This document shows positions 33,827 to 42,151 of a stretch of DNA of 64,000 nt, one piece after another. Each line of letters begins with the position of its first letter. Positions within the stretch are counted from its first letter, which is position 1. The notes under the pieces were generated by a model. The model saw nothing but the letters and a program-made list of their open reading frames with translations. It was not told the DNA's origin and made no database searches. Made by a program: the position numbers and the translations under genes. This DNA is from Paenibacillus piri (lineage in GTDB: Bacteria > Bacillota > Bacilli > Paenibacillales > NBRC-103111): assembly GCF_004354045.1 (NCBI RefSeq), contig NZ_SMRT01000002.1:248001-312000 (forward strand), in the 5' to 3' direction.

Positions 33827-34507
33827 ATGAAAACTCATGTACTAGTTACAGATGACGATCCTCATATTCGTGAACTGTTGCGCTTCATTCTCGAGAAGGA
33901 AGTTTACACTGTGTTTGAGGCAGAAGACGGTGCTCAAGCTTCGATTATTTTGGAAAATGAGCAGGTTCATTTGGCTATTGTCGATGTTATGATGCCTGCA
34001 AAAAATGGATTGGAGCTTTGTCAAGAAATACGAATCCATTATGATATTCCGGTCATTATGTTAACGGCAAAAGGGGAGATTGAAGATAAAGAAAAAGGCT
34101 TCTTATCGGGAACGGACGATTATTTAGTCAAACCTTTTGAACCGAAGGAGCTGCTGTTCAGGATCAAAGCATTATTGCGGCGATATCAAATGGTCTCATC
34201 TGAAATCATCAAATTGAACAAAACGGTGATCAACAGGAAGAGCTATGAAGTTATCGTCGATGACAAAGTCTATATTATACCGTTAAAGGAATTTGAACTA
34301 TTGTCGCAGCTTGCCAGTCATCCCGGACGTATTTTCACCCGCGAGCAGCTACTGCAGTTCATTTGGGGAATCGACTATGAAGGAGGCGTCCGGACAGTCG
34401 ATGTACATATTAAACGTTTGCGCGAACGATTCAACGATAAAACTGACGATTTCAATATCACTACGATACGCGGGCTGGGATACAAGCTTCAGGTGAACAA
34501 ACAATGA
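33827..34507 (+). CDS. OmpR-family response regulator (HssR-like)
   Basis: 226 aa. Receiver domain with acidic pocket TDDDPH, phospho-acceptor Asp53 (IVDVMMP), Thr in MLTAKGE and Lys in YLVKPFEP; C-terminal winged helix (PLKEFELLSQLASHPGRIF, then GGVRTVDVHIKRLRERF). Overall pattern resembles HssR, the haem-response regulator, but that specificity is not proven. The kinase gene overlaps by 4 bases. It is about 40-50 percent similar by eye to the second response regulator of this window at 43981. Confidence 0.93.
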   Translation: MKTHVLVTDDDPHIRELLRFILEKEVYTVFEAEDGAQASIILENEQVHLAIVDVMMPAKNGLELCQEIRIHYDIPVIMLTAKGEIEDKEKGFLSGTDDYLVKPFEPKELLFRIKALLRRYQMVSSEIIKLNKTVINRKSYEVIVDDKVYIIPLKEFELLSQLASHPGRIFTREQLLQFIWGIDYEGGVRTVDVHIKRLRERFNDKTDDFNITTIRGLGYKLQVNKQ

Positions 34508-35877
34508 GAACCCTCTACACCCGTATCGTCATCACATTTATTTTGATTGCTTTGGTCAGCGGGCTGTCGGCCTTGCTGCTTTCCAATATTTATCTGGGAA
34601 AAATAAGGGAAAACAACGAGCAGAAAGTATTGAATATCAGCAATGAGATTCGCTTGTTATATGAGAAAGTTCCGGATCTTGCTCTGGATGTTTACTTGTC
34701 GCATATCTCTAATATGGGATTTCAGATTTATACCGTTAACGACCGTATGGAAGAAACATTTTATGGATCTCCTTTTAAGAATCGTGAAATCGATGTGAAG
34801 CAAATTCGCGGTGTATTGGAAGGAGAGGTCTATCACGGTATGGTGGAGGCACAACATTGGCTGACCGTTAATGGTTTTTTCGAAAACAGTATCCGAAATA
34901 GCGTGGGCGTTCCTTTAAAAATAAAGGGGGCTGACTACGCTTTGTTTGTGCGACCGAACCTGGAGCAGCAGATAGGCGATGTGCGGGTACTGCTGGGCAT
35001 ACTTTTAGTGATAACCTTTTTGGTCAGCATCGTATTGATTGCTGTTTCGACACAATTTATCGTGAAGCCATTGAAAAAGCTGACGAAGGCAACGAAGAAA
35101 ATTGTCGAAGGAGACTACAATATTGAGATTGATTTGGCGCGGCAGGACGAGCTCGGTAATTTGGCGCGGCATTTTACGTTTATGGCCCAATCGATCAAGC
35201 AGCTGGATGAGATGAGACAACAATTTGTTGCCAACGTTTCACACGAGATTCAGTCCCCACTAACATCAATCCAAGGATTCGCCCAAGCAATTCTGGAAAA
35301 AGAAGCAACTCCCGTGCAAAGTGAACGATACCTTCATATCATTGAAGAAGAAAGCAGACGATTGTCGTCTTTAAGCAAGCAGCTTTTAACGTTAGCGACA
35401 TTAGACAAGGAAAACAACGTTATGAATCCGTCCGCTTTTCGTTTAGACGAGCAGCTGCGGCAAATACTAATTGTATCCGAGTGGCAATGGGCAGAAAAAC
35501 AATTGTCAATCGAGCTGGACCTGGAACAAACCGTCATTACTGCCGATCAACAACTTTTATATCAAGTTTGGTTTAATTTCATAACGAACAGCATCAAGTT
35601 CACACCTTCAGGGGGTACGATTAGCCTCAAATTGGCTGTCAAAGACGATGTTGTAGTAGAAGTAAGCGACACCGGCATCGGAATACCCGAGTCGGATTTG
35701 CCTCGCATTTTTGAGCGCTTTTATAAAGTCGATAGAGCAAGAGATCGCACTCGTTCAGGAAGCGGGTTGGGGCTGTCCATAGCGAAGAAAATCGTGGAGC
35801 TCCATCATGGAAGCATTAACGTGCAAAGCGAATCGGGCAAAGGTACGAGTGTTACGGTTCATTTGCCTTTCCTGTAA
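34504..35877 (+). CDS. Sensor histidine kinase (HssS-like)
   Basis: 457 aa. Membrane helices at about 9-29 and 163-185 enclose an extracellular sensor of about 130 residues; HAMP domain to about 238; phospho-acceptor His247 in ANVSHEIQSPLTSIQG; ATPase boxes NFITNSIKFT, DTGIGIPESD and GSGLGLSIAKKIV. It should phosphorylate the regulator encoded just upstream (ATGA overlap). The Q in HEIQSPL is typical of HssS-like kinases and recurs in the second kinase at 44652. Signal unknown; haem-linked membrane proteins downstream make haem or respiratory stress a reasonable guess. Confidence 0.93.
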   Translation: MRTLYTRIVITFILIALVSGLSALLLSNIYLGKIRENNEQKVLNISNEIRLLYEKVPDLALDVYLSHISNMGFQIYTVNDRMEETFYGSPFKNREIDVKQIRGVLEGEVYHGMVEAQHWLTVNGFFENSIRNSVGVPLKIKGADYALFVRPNLEQQIGDVRVLLGILLVITFLVSIVLIAVSTQFIVKPLKKLTKATKKIVEGDYNIEIDLARQDELGNLARHFTFMAQSIKQLDEMRQQFVANVSHEIQSPLTSIQGFAQAILEKEATPVQSERYLHIIEEESRRLSSLSKQLLTLATLDKENNVMNPSAFRLDEQLRQILIVSEWQWAEKQLSIELDLEQTVITADQQLLYQVWFNFITNSIKFTPSGGTISLKLAVKDDVVVEVSDTGIGIPESDLPRIFERFYKVDRARDRTRSGSGLGLSIAKKIVELHHGSINVQSESGKGTSVTVHLPFL

Positions 35878-35958
35878 TCCTCTGTTCATCGTCCATTCAT
35901 ATTCCTATCCTAAAATCGGGATTGTTCAAAAAAATAATTAGGATAAGGGGAATATCAT

Positions 35959-36399
35959 ATGTTTGGTGTGATGTTGTTTTCGCATTTGACAGGTTTATTT
36001 ATTTGGATCGGCTCATTATTTGCCACGATAGTGATGCTGTTGATGTTAAAAAAACAAATAAGTTCTCAAGAATCAAAAGCATTAGCACAACGAATTATAA
36101 AAGTTTTTAGTTGGTTTGCTCATCCCGGCTCTGTCGTTGTATTAGCCAGCGGGGTATTTATGATTGTTCAACTGGGTTTGAGCTCCGATAAACCTTTTTG
36201 GCTGTCGGCTATGGAAAAAGGGGGCGGCATGATTGTATTGCTTTCTCTCATATTAACAGGAATTTGGGGGGGAAAAGTAAAAAAACAATTGAGAGCCGGG
36301 CAAGGCCATAATGTAAAATTAACCGGTTATTTAACAATGATGTCAATCATCGTCATTTTGATTATTCTGATTATGCTAATCGTAAGTATGAAGATATAA
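35959..36399 (+). CDS. CopD/DUF2269-like four-helix membrane protein
   Basis: 146 aa with four membrane helices. The first carries HLTGLFIWIGSL, the H-x(6)-W-x-G signature of the CopD-like membrane domain; another His is in WFAHPGSVVVLASG, a pattern seen in b-type haem or copper-handling four-helix proteins. RBS AAGGGG 9 bases before the ATG. It follows the HssRS-like pair, and a CcdC-like protein comes next, so a haem or copper function is plausible. Exact role unknown. Confidence 0.7.
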   Translation: MFGVMLFSHLTGLFIWIGSLFATIVMLLMLKKQISSQESKALAQRIIKVFSWFAHPGSVVVLASGVFMIVQLGLSSDKPFWLSAMEKGGGMIVLLSLILTGIWGGKVKKQLRAGQGHNVKLTGYLTMMSIIVILIILIMLIVSMKI

Positions 36400-36688
36400 T
36401 CTATACATGTACTGCTAATATTTATGGGGTGAGCAAAAGCTTAGTCGGATTCGACGCGCTGTTGCCCCCTTTTTGAATGTATGAAAGATGCAGTTCATGC
36501 TAATAGTCACGATTGACTAATCTAAAATGAACTTATATAATCATAAATATAAATGACAATTCTCAAAATGTTAAATGTCGGTTGAAAGGTATGCGGCAAT
36601 CCTTCGTTGAAGTCCGTACCATTAAGATTCCCGCTTAGCGAATGATCATTCCAACATTTCGGCAAACAAAAACAGGAGGGATATGGTC

Positions 36689-37171
36689 ATGGTCCATTTT
36701 AACGCGATTCATATGCAAGCAATGTCCAGTATCGGCATGGTCGCGATGGCACTGCTAGCCATTTTCGTTCGCAAGCGGTCAAGCGGCAAGCCGGTCTCAG
36801 CTGCGAAAATTATTATGCCTGCGCTCGGTATGAGCACCGGCTTTCTCATGTTTGTCATCCCACTGTTCAGGGTTTCCGTCATGTGGGCTTTGCCGGCTTT
36901 TTTCGCGGGTCTCCTGCTGTTCTCTTACCCTTTAATTCGCAGCTCAAAACTGGAATTGCATGACGGCCTGGTGTTTGTCAAACGATCCCAATCGTTCACA
37001 TATGTTTTGTTGGGACTGTTGGCTGTACGCGTGGTTCTCCATAGATATATCGAACAATATATTTCTATCCCGCAAACAGGAGCGCTTTTCTTCATTCTTG
37101 CATTCGGTATGCTTGTGCCGTGGCGAGTGTCCATGCTGCTGCAATATCACAAACTGCTGCGAGCGGGTTAA
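36689..37171 (+). CDS. CcdC-like (DUF1453) membrane protein
   Basis: 160 aa with about four to five helices. KPVSAAKIIMPALGMSTGFLMF, LFSYPLIRSSKLELHDGLVF and the C-terminal LPQTGALFF-like QTGALFFILAFGMLVPWRVSM are characteristic of CcdC of the Bacillus cytochrome-c maturation cluster. No ccdA or resA is nearby. GGAGGG (36675-36680) is too close to the ATG at 36683, so the ATG at 36689 is chosen. Its own role may differ from cytochrome-c biogenesis, since ccdC is dispensable in Bacillus subtilis. Confidence 0.82.
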   Translation: MVHFNAIHMQAMSSIGMVAMALLAIFVRKRSSGKPVSAAKIIMPALGMSTGFLMFVIPLFRVSVMWALPAFFAGLLLFSYPLIRSSKLELHDGLVFVKRSQSFTYVLLGLLAVRVVLHRYIEQYISIPQTGALFFILAFGMLVPWRVSMLLQYHKLLRAG

Positions 37172-37720
37172 ATGCAGCTTGCTCAACGGGTACGAAGCAG
37201 GCCTCAAAGATACTCACTGGGAATTGGAAAGCATGTTGCAGCTGACGGAAATATCTGGTATTATTAGGCGTGTCGCTAAATGAGCGGGAATTATTGCCTT
37301 TGTTTGTATTCTCCAATCTTTGGATTTAACGTGAGACCATGGAAGGCCAAGTCCCACTATGCGAATATCAAATAATGGAAGCTCTGAAGTAGCGCCGCTG
37401 CTCGGAGTTTTTTTCTGTTACTCATGTATTGACTCAATGAGCCTTTGATCAAAAGGAGGAGTCAAAGCTTTTATGTCGAATAATGTCTAGGTACAAAGAT
37501 GGATTGATTTTGATCAGGGACGTTTTTTATTAGGTATTAAGACCGTTTTTTCGTCCGTTTTTACTTATGGATCATAATAGTTCTACATAATACGGGTGCG
37601 TTACCTTTGCCGCGCGGCCATGGCAGCCACGTAACCGATCATTACAATTGCAGATAATCTGTCGTTGTTTGCCATATGTTGCATGATATAGACTCATCCG
37701 GGTATGAAGGAGAAATCAAA
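37172..37720. other. Long intergenic region, no gene; one terminator-like hairpin
   Basis: About 550 bases with no supported gene. A hairpin near 37379-37416 (CTCTGAAGTAGCG / CGCTGCTCGGAG, imperfect) runs into seven Ts and looks like a terminator. A strong AAAGGAGGAG at 37450 region precedes only a five-codon frame. The last bases hold the ribosome binding site of the next gene. Confidence 0.5.
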
Positions 37721-38077
37721 GTGCAAGAAAAAGATACGTCTTATTACTCCCGCAAAGCAACACTCTCTTTAAAAATCACTGAATTTGAAGTTCCGCCTAT
37801 GCAAGATTTATTAATAATCGGTAAAAAAGCGCCGATCGGCCCGGAGGCTGTGAAACGGATGGCGCAGATGCTGTCACCGGAGCAATTTACAGTCGTTAAA
37901 TTAAATCATGCCAAAATCGAAGCGGTTTTAGTTCGGAACTCTATTCTCCAAATGTTGGATGAACGTATATTAATGCAAATTATTATGGAAGAAGCGGACA
38001 GGCTGATCAGCGATACTATGGTGCTTCGTTCAGAGGTGAAGGTTTCTGTAACCGTGCAAAGGGAGGTAGAACTGTAA
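37721..38077 (+). CDS. Hypothetical protein coupled to a CBS-GGDEF gene (118 aa)
   Basis: Not recognised. Soluble alpha/beta protein without Cys, signal peptide or membrane segment; regular hydrophobic pattern in ATLSLKITEFEVPP and EVKVSVTVQREVEL at the two ends suggests paired strands around a helical middle. GAAGGAG lies 8 bases before the GTG at 37721; the frame is open 15 codons further up. Its stop overlaps the start of the CBS-GGDEF gene (TAATG), so the two are translationally coupled, and it may be a partner or sensor for that protein. Confidence 0.65.
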   Translation: MQEKDTSYYSRKATLSLKITEFEVPPMQDLLIIGKKAPIGPEAVKRMAQMLSPEQFTVVKLNHAKIEAVLVRNSILQMLDERILMQIIMEEADRLISDTMVLRSEVKVSVTVQREVEL

Positions 38078-38871
38078 TGAAGGTAAGGGAAATAATGACA
38101 TCGCCAATCCATACTGTAACATCGGAACGAAGCGTCCAATACGTGTCGGACATTATGAGCGAGCTTAAAATCGGCTCCCTGGTCGTGGTGGATTACGGAA
38201 AAACGGTTGGCATCATAACGTCCCGCGATATTCGTTCTTCCCATCCCAACCGAATCGTGGCGGATAGTATGACCCCTGAACCGGTCAGTATATTACAAGA
38301 TCAATTTGTTTGGGAGGCGCTCGATATTATGGAGAAGCACTGCATTGAACGCTTGCTTGTTATTGACGGCGAGCAAACAATCGGTATCGTGACGCGTGAA
38401 ACGGTTCAAATAAAGCTAAGCCAAATACTTGATCCGTTGACCGGGTTGTATCGTGCGCCCTATATTCAGCACATCGGCGAGTATATGTTAAATCAGCGCC
38501 AACCGTTCCAGCTGCTTTTTATTGACCTTAACAATTTCGGTGAAATCAACAAAGTGTATGGGCATCCTGTGGGGGATGATATCATTGTGGGCTTCTCCAA
38601 TCATTTGCGTTCGTCTTCGGATGATCGGGATTATGTATGCAGATATGCAGGAGATGAATTTGTTATTATTACCACCCGCAATGAGCACGATACGTTAGCC
38701 TTGGTCAACTCCGTCTCCAATCCGGCCATGATTCATAACATCAACATTTCTGCAGCTGTCGGGCTTGTAAACATCAGTCTGGTTACCGATTTTTTTACAT
38801 ACTCGCTTCGTGAACTAATAAGCCACGCCAGTCTTCAATCAACTTCCATAAAAAGATATTCCGCTTCATAA
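38077..38871 (+). CDS. CBS-pair plus GGDEF-domain protein
   Basis: 264 aa. Residues about 1-120 form two CBS motifs (VREIMTSPIHTVTSERS, then ADSMTPEPVSILQDQFVWEAL), which usually bind adenine nucleotides. From about 125 a GGDEF domain starts with DPLTGLYRAPY, continues FIDLNNFGEINKVYGHPVGDD, and its signature is YAGDEFVII: the first Gly is Ala. (A)GDEF variants can still be diguanylate cyclases, but the domain is short at its C-terminus, so activity is uncertain. No PAS or membrane domain; cytosolic, possibly nucleotide-regulated. Confidence 0.88.
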   Translation: MKVREIMTSPIHTVTSERSVQYVSDIMSELKIGSLVVVDYGKTVGIITSRDIRSSHPNRIVADSMTPEPVSILQDQFVWEALDIMEKHCIERLLVIDGEQTIGIVTRETVQIKLSQILDPLTGLYRAPYIQHIGEYMLNQRQPFQLLFIDLNNFGEINKVYGHPVGDDIIVGFSNHLRSSSDDRDYVCRYAGDEFVIITTRNEHDTLALVNSVSNPAMIHNINISAAVGLVNISLVTDFFTYSLRELISHASLQSTSIKRYSAS

Positions 38872-39006
38872 AGAATAGCGGTATCCCACACCCTCCGCAG
38901 CCTATTTGCGCTTATCAGCGTTATTATGCAAATATTTTCCTATATAATTTGTTCTATATTAGCACGCTGCCACTGGATTAAAGGGCTCGTCCAATAGAAT
39001 ACGCAG

Positions 39007-39030
39007 GCTGCTATTACGCAGCTTTTTTTT
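39007..39030 (+). terminator. Terminator after the CBS-GGDEF gene
   Basis: GCTGC and GCAGC with a 6-base loop followed by eight Ts. Confidence 0.75.
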
Positions 39031-39072
39031 GCATATAATGTATTTGTTGACAATTACATCAACGTATAAGCT

Positions 39073-39411
39073 TTAATCCGGATTCATCAGCTTTTTCTTC
39101 TCGTCGGAGGTTTCAAAAGCGTCCAGTATAGAGGTGAGCAATCCGGGAAAACGAAACTCCAGATCTTCCGTTCTTAGAGACAGAAATCGCTGGGTGCCTT
39201 GGATGCGAACGTTCACGACACCGGCCTCCCTTAATGTGCGAGTATGATGGGAGAGGGTAGATTTTACAACGGGCACGTCTATGTCACCGCATGTCCGCTC
39301 ATCCGATTTGCGAATTGCGGAGGCGATCAGCAAACGAACGGGATCGCTTAAGGCATATAGAACTGAGGACAAATGTATATCTGCGCGGTCTGGATGATAT
39401 AAAATTTTCAC
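39073..39411 (-). CDS. ArsR-family transcriptional regulator
   Basis: 112 aa winged helix: LSSVLYALSDPVRLLIASAI, then VVKSTLSHHTRTLREAGVVNVR, RFLSLRTEDLEFRFPG. Only one cysteine (RTCGDID) is present and no ELCVCDL-type metal box, so it is probably not an arsenic or cadmium sensor; it resembles the drug- or stress-responsive ArsR proteins beside MFS genes. It diverges from an MFS exporter, and two palindromes lie between the genes, making repression of the exporter likely. Confidence 0.9.
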   Translation of the reverse strand: MKILYHPDRADIHLSSVLYALSDPVRLLIASAIRKSDERTCGDIDVPVVKSTLSHHTRTLREAGVVNVRIQGTQRFLSLRTEDLEFRFPGLLTSILDAFETSDEKKKLMNPD

Positions 39412-39447
39412 GATATGGCCCCCTTGTTTTTTAGCTTATGATTGCAT

Positions 39448-39468
39448 TATAGCACAATGCGTGCTATA
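39448..39468. promoter_or_regulatory. Palindromic operator between arsR-type and MFS genes
   Basis: TATAGCAC-AATGC-GTGCTATA, perfect 8-bp arms with a 5-base spacer. Confidence 0.7.
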
Positions 39469-39480
39469 TTAATTGCATTG

Positions 39481-39496
39481 TTCGATAACTATCGAA
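39481..39496. promoter_or_regulatory. Second palindrome in the same promoter region
   Basis: TTCGATA-AC-TATCGAA, perfect 7-bp arms, 28 bases before the MFS start. Confidence 0.55.
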
Positions 39497-39523
39497 TATT
39501 AGAACTTGGAGGGAGAGAAATAC

Positions 39524-40900
39524 ATGAATGCCCGGACTACGCATGATTTAAACAAGGCCGCGGAGCAAGGGGGCATGAGCGAAGGAGCTGTTAATCTTCT
39601 GCTTGGCATAACGATTATACTCGTGATCATGAACACGATGATGTTTAATTTGGCATTGCCGAACGTTGCAGAAGCTTTCCAATTGTCGGCAGCTTCGGCC
39701 TCGTGGATCGTAACAGGCTATTCTATCGTATTCGCAATTTCATCGATCACTTATAGCCGGCTTGCCGATTTCGTTCCCATCCGTCGGCTGTTCATCATCG
39801 GAATTCTGTCGCTCAGCCTTGCGGCAATTGTCGGATTGTTCAGCAACAGCTTCATCATGCTGCTGGCAGTCCGTATTGTTCAAGCGTCCGGAGCGGGCTC
39901 GATTCCGGCCTTGTCACTGGTCTTGATATCTCGTTATGTACCGATTGAGCGGCGGGGTAAAGCGATGGCGATGCTGATGTCGTCGGTTTCGCTAGGTCTT
40001 GGTCTGGGTCCGGTCGTCGGCGGAGCGGTCGTCGAATATATGGGCTGGCATATTTTATTTGTCGTAACGGCGGTAACGCTGCTGTTAGTGCCTTTCTTTA
40101 CTGTTCTCATTCCTAAGGAGAAGGCGCGAAAAGGTTCATTCGACGTACCCGGCGCATTATTCATTGGCGTTGGAACGACAGGGCTTCTTCTATTCCTGAC
40201 GAACCATTCCTGGATTGCGCTGGCGTTCGGACTTGCCGCGCTTGTCCTGTTTGTTGTCCGCATACGCTCGGCCAAGGATCCTTTCGTGCTCCCGTCGCTA
40301 TTCCGAAATCGTTCTTATCTTGTCCTGGGAGCCGTCGGTATCGCGGCATATCTTTGCAGCTTTGCAACGCTGTTCCTTATGCCGCAAATCCTCGTCAAGC
40401 AGTATAGTCTTAGCGCTATCGAAGCGGGACTTGTCATTTTCCCGGGTTCGTTTCTGGCGATGATCGTCTCCCAACGGGTGGGACGTATCATCGATGCTCA
40501 TGGAAACAGCTCGATCATCCGATATATTCCGCTGCTCTTGCTGGCATCCGTCATTTTATTCGCTTTGTTCGAAGGAATTTCTTATGTTGCAATTCTGTTC
40601 ATCTACATGTTAATGAGCGTTAGCTTCACCTTCTTATCGAGCGGCATATCCAATGAAATGTCCAAATTGCTGCACCCTTCGCAGATCGGATCCGGACTTG
40701 GACTGTTTCAGCTCTTGCAATTTTTCAGCGGCGCCTTCGGCGTTGCCGTCACAGCGAGCGCACTTGCCTGGCAGAAGGATCTCACTTTGGCGCATGCCTA
40801 TAGCAATATCTATTGGGGGCTGGCGATCGTAGTTATCCTGTCCATCGGCTGCGCGCTCGTTTACCTCCGATCTGCGCTGCGCAGACCGCAAGCTTCTTAA
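39524..40900 (+). CDS. MFS transporter (DHA2 drug-efflux type)
   Basis: 458 aa with about 12-14 helices. Motif A appears as SRLADFVPIRRLF, motif C-like antiporter region as GLGPVVGGAVVEYMGWHILF, and the N-terminal NTMMFNLALPNVAEAFQLSAASASWIVTGY pattern is typical of the DHA2/Tet-like proton-drug antiporters. ATG at 39524 with GGAGGGAG upstream. Divergent from an ArsR-type repressor with palindromic operators, which fits an inducible exporter. Substrate unknown. Confidence 0.9.
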   Translation: MNARTTHDLNKAAEQGGMSEGAVNLLLGITIILVIMNTMMFNLALPNVAEAFQLSAASASWIVTGYSIVFAISSITYSRLADFVPIRRLFIIGILSLSLAAIVGLFSNSFIMLLAVRIVQASGAGSIPALSLVLISRYVPIERRGKAMAMLMSSVSLGLGLGPVVGGAVVEYMGWHILFVVTAVTLLLVPFFTVLIPKEKARKGSFDVPGALFIGVGTTGLLLFLTNHSWIALAFGLAALVLFVVRIRSAKDPFVLPSLFRNRSYLVLGAVGIAAYLCSFATLFLMPQILVKQYSLSAIEAGLVIFPGSFLAMIVSQRVGRIIDAHGNSSIIRYIPLLLLASVILFALFEGISYVAILFIYMLMSVSFTFLSSGISNEMSKLLHPSQIGSGLGLFQLLQFFSGAFGVAVTASALAWQKDLTLAHAYSNIYWGLAIVVILSIGCALVYLRSALRRPQAS

Positions 40901-41075
40901 TAAATTTACGCACATCCAAAATCCGTAATATCGCTTTGCTGCAGCTTACAACGGAACGGTTGAGAAATTCGCAATAACGCCTATGCTCCTGCGCTTTGTA
41001 TAGTGAAATCTGCCCTGGCAAACTATAAAGATACGAAAGTTTCTTTGTCAGGACAAGCGGCAGGAGGGGGGAATC

Positions 41076-41798
41076 ATGGAAAATAAAGATACTGTTATAG
41101 CGGCAATAACCAGAGCAAAGGGCAGAAAGTCCTTATATCATTTTACAAGAGAAAGAAATTTGCCGGCTATTGCCCAATTCGACGCTCTATTGTCCAGCTA
41201 TACCATTAACCCCCTCTTTGCAGGCGAGCGCCGTTCCGAAGCCAAGGCAGTGAACTATAATGGATATCGTATAACGATAAACGCCCATCTAAAAATTCCC
41301 GACAGCATGATGGACGCTGCAATCACACAGGAACAATTTCGTACTTGTCTGGACCGCCATGTATTTTTTTGGCCCACATTAAAGGATTGCCGGAAAATGT
41401 TGGACACTTACACCCGCAGAGAACCGGATGAATCGTTTGCTATTATGGAATTCGATGCGCGTTCCTTGTTATCTGAGCATTTTTCAGCGGCAAAGCTGTC
41501 TAAATACGACTCGGGGAGTTCGCCGCGGTTCCCGACTCTTTGCTCTTACAGGAAAAGTCCGGATATGTTTTTGCCATTAAATCGTTTCAAGACCGTCGTC
41601 AACAACATAGTGCCAGCAAAAGCGTCCGAAATACGGGAGATATTGATAGAAGATCGAGTTATCGAAGTCTCAAAGCATTTACGGGCTGTTTATGCCGATC
41701 ATGGCAAAGGTATACCTGATTGCTGGAGAGATCTGGCGAAGCCTTTGACGGATTTGCAAATCGAAAAGGAGCGTATAGAACAGGAGAGAGTTGAATAA
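41076..41798 (+). CDS. DUF7002-like protein, possible ADP-ribosyltransferase fold
   Basis: 240 aa. N-terminal KSLYHFTRERNLPAIAQFDAL resembles the 'YHFT...NL..I' start of DUF7002 and DarT-type proteins, and LDRHVFFWPTLKDCRKML plus SFAIMEFDARSLL fits the DUF7002 pattern in which a VFFWP segment follows. A late SSPRFPTLCSYRKSPDMFLP could hold the third motif. The NAD-binding residues are not certain. RBS GGAGGGGGG. It stands alone with its own terminator and no obvious DarG-like antitoxin. Function unknown. Confidence 0.6.
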   Translation: MENKDTVIAAITRAKGRKSLYHFTRERNLPAIAQFDALLSSYTINPLFAGERRSEAKAVNYNGYRITINAHLKIPDSMMDAAITQEQFRTCLDRHVFFWPTLKDCRKMLDTYTRREPDESFAIMEFDARSLLSEHFSAAKLSKYDSGSSPRFPTLCSYRKSPDMFLPLNRFKTVVNNIVPAKASEIREILIEDRVIEVSKHLRAVYADHGKGIPDCWRDLAKPLTDLQIEKERIEQERVE

Positions 41799-41851
41799 AA
41801 AAACTTTCACCGGCGAGAAGCGATTCCCGAAGATGAAAACCATACACAAAG

Positions 41852-41890
41852 ACAAGCTCGCAAATCAATTGATTTTGCGGGCTTGTTTTT
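41852..41890 (+). terminator. Terminator after the DUF7002-like gene
   Basis: ACAAGCTCGCAAATCA pairs with TGATTTTGCGGGCTTGT (one mismatch), followed by TTTTT. Confidence 0.88.
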
Positions 41891-41992
41891 GCGTTGAACA
41901 TTAACACGCACCACGGTCAACAGCGCTGTTTAAATTGAGTTTAAAAAGCTGTTGTATAGTTGACGTTACAAGACGGAGAGGAGAGAAAACGA

Positions 41993-42151
41993 ATGAAAAA
42001 TGAACAAACAAGCGTCGCCTGGCGGATAAACCGGGATGAGGACGGCGAGAAAGGCAGCAGCGCGGTGAAGGTTACCCGAAACATGAGCCGGAAGCGATCC
42101 GAACATAATTTGAAAAACGATATTGCGGAAGCGGAAAGGATGGATTCATGA
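41993..42151 (+). CDS. Small charged protein coupled to an ABC exporter (52 aa)
   Basis: Frame [20 protein letters not shown] to AEAERMDS; highly charged, lacking hydrophobic segments, likely unstructured. GGAGAGGAGAG precedes the ATG by 7 bases, and its TGA overlaps the ATG of the ABC transporter gene (ATGATGG), so it may serve translational coupling. Not recognised; could be a leader or an accessory factor. Confidence 0.5.
   Translation: MKNEQTSVAWRINRDEDGEKGSSAVKVTRNMSRKRSEHNLKNDIAEAERMDS

Noticed and set aside
37441..37490. Five-codon frame after a strong AAAGGAGGAG
   Set aside because: Too short and unsupported; the spacing of about 13 bases is also long.
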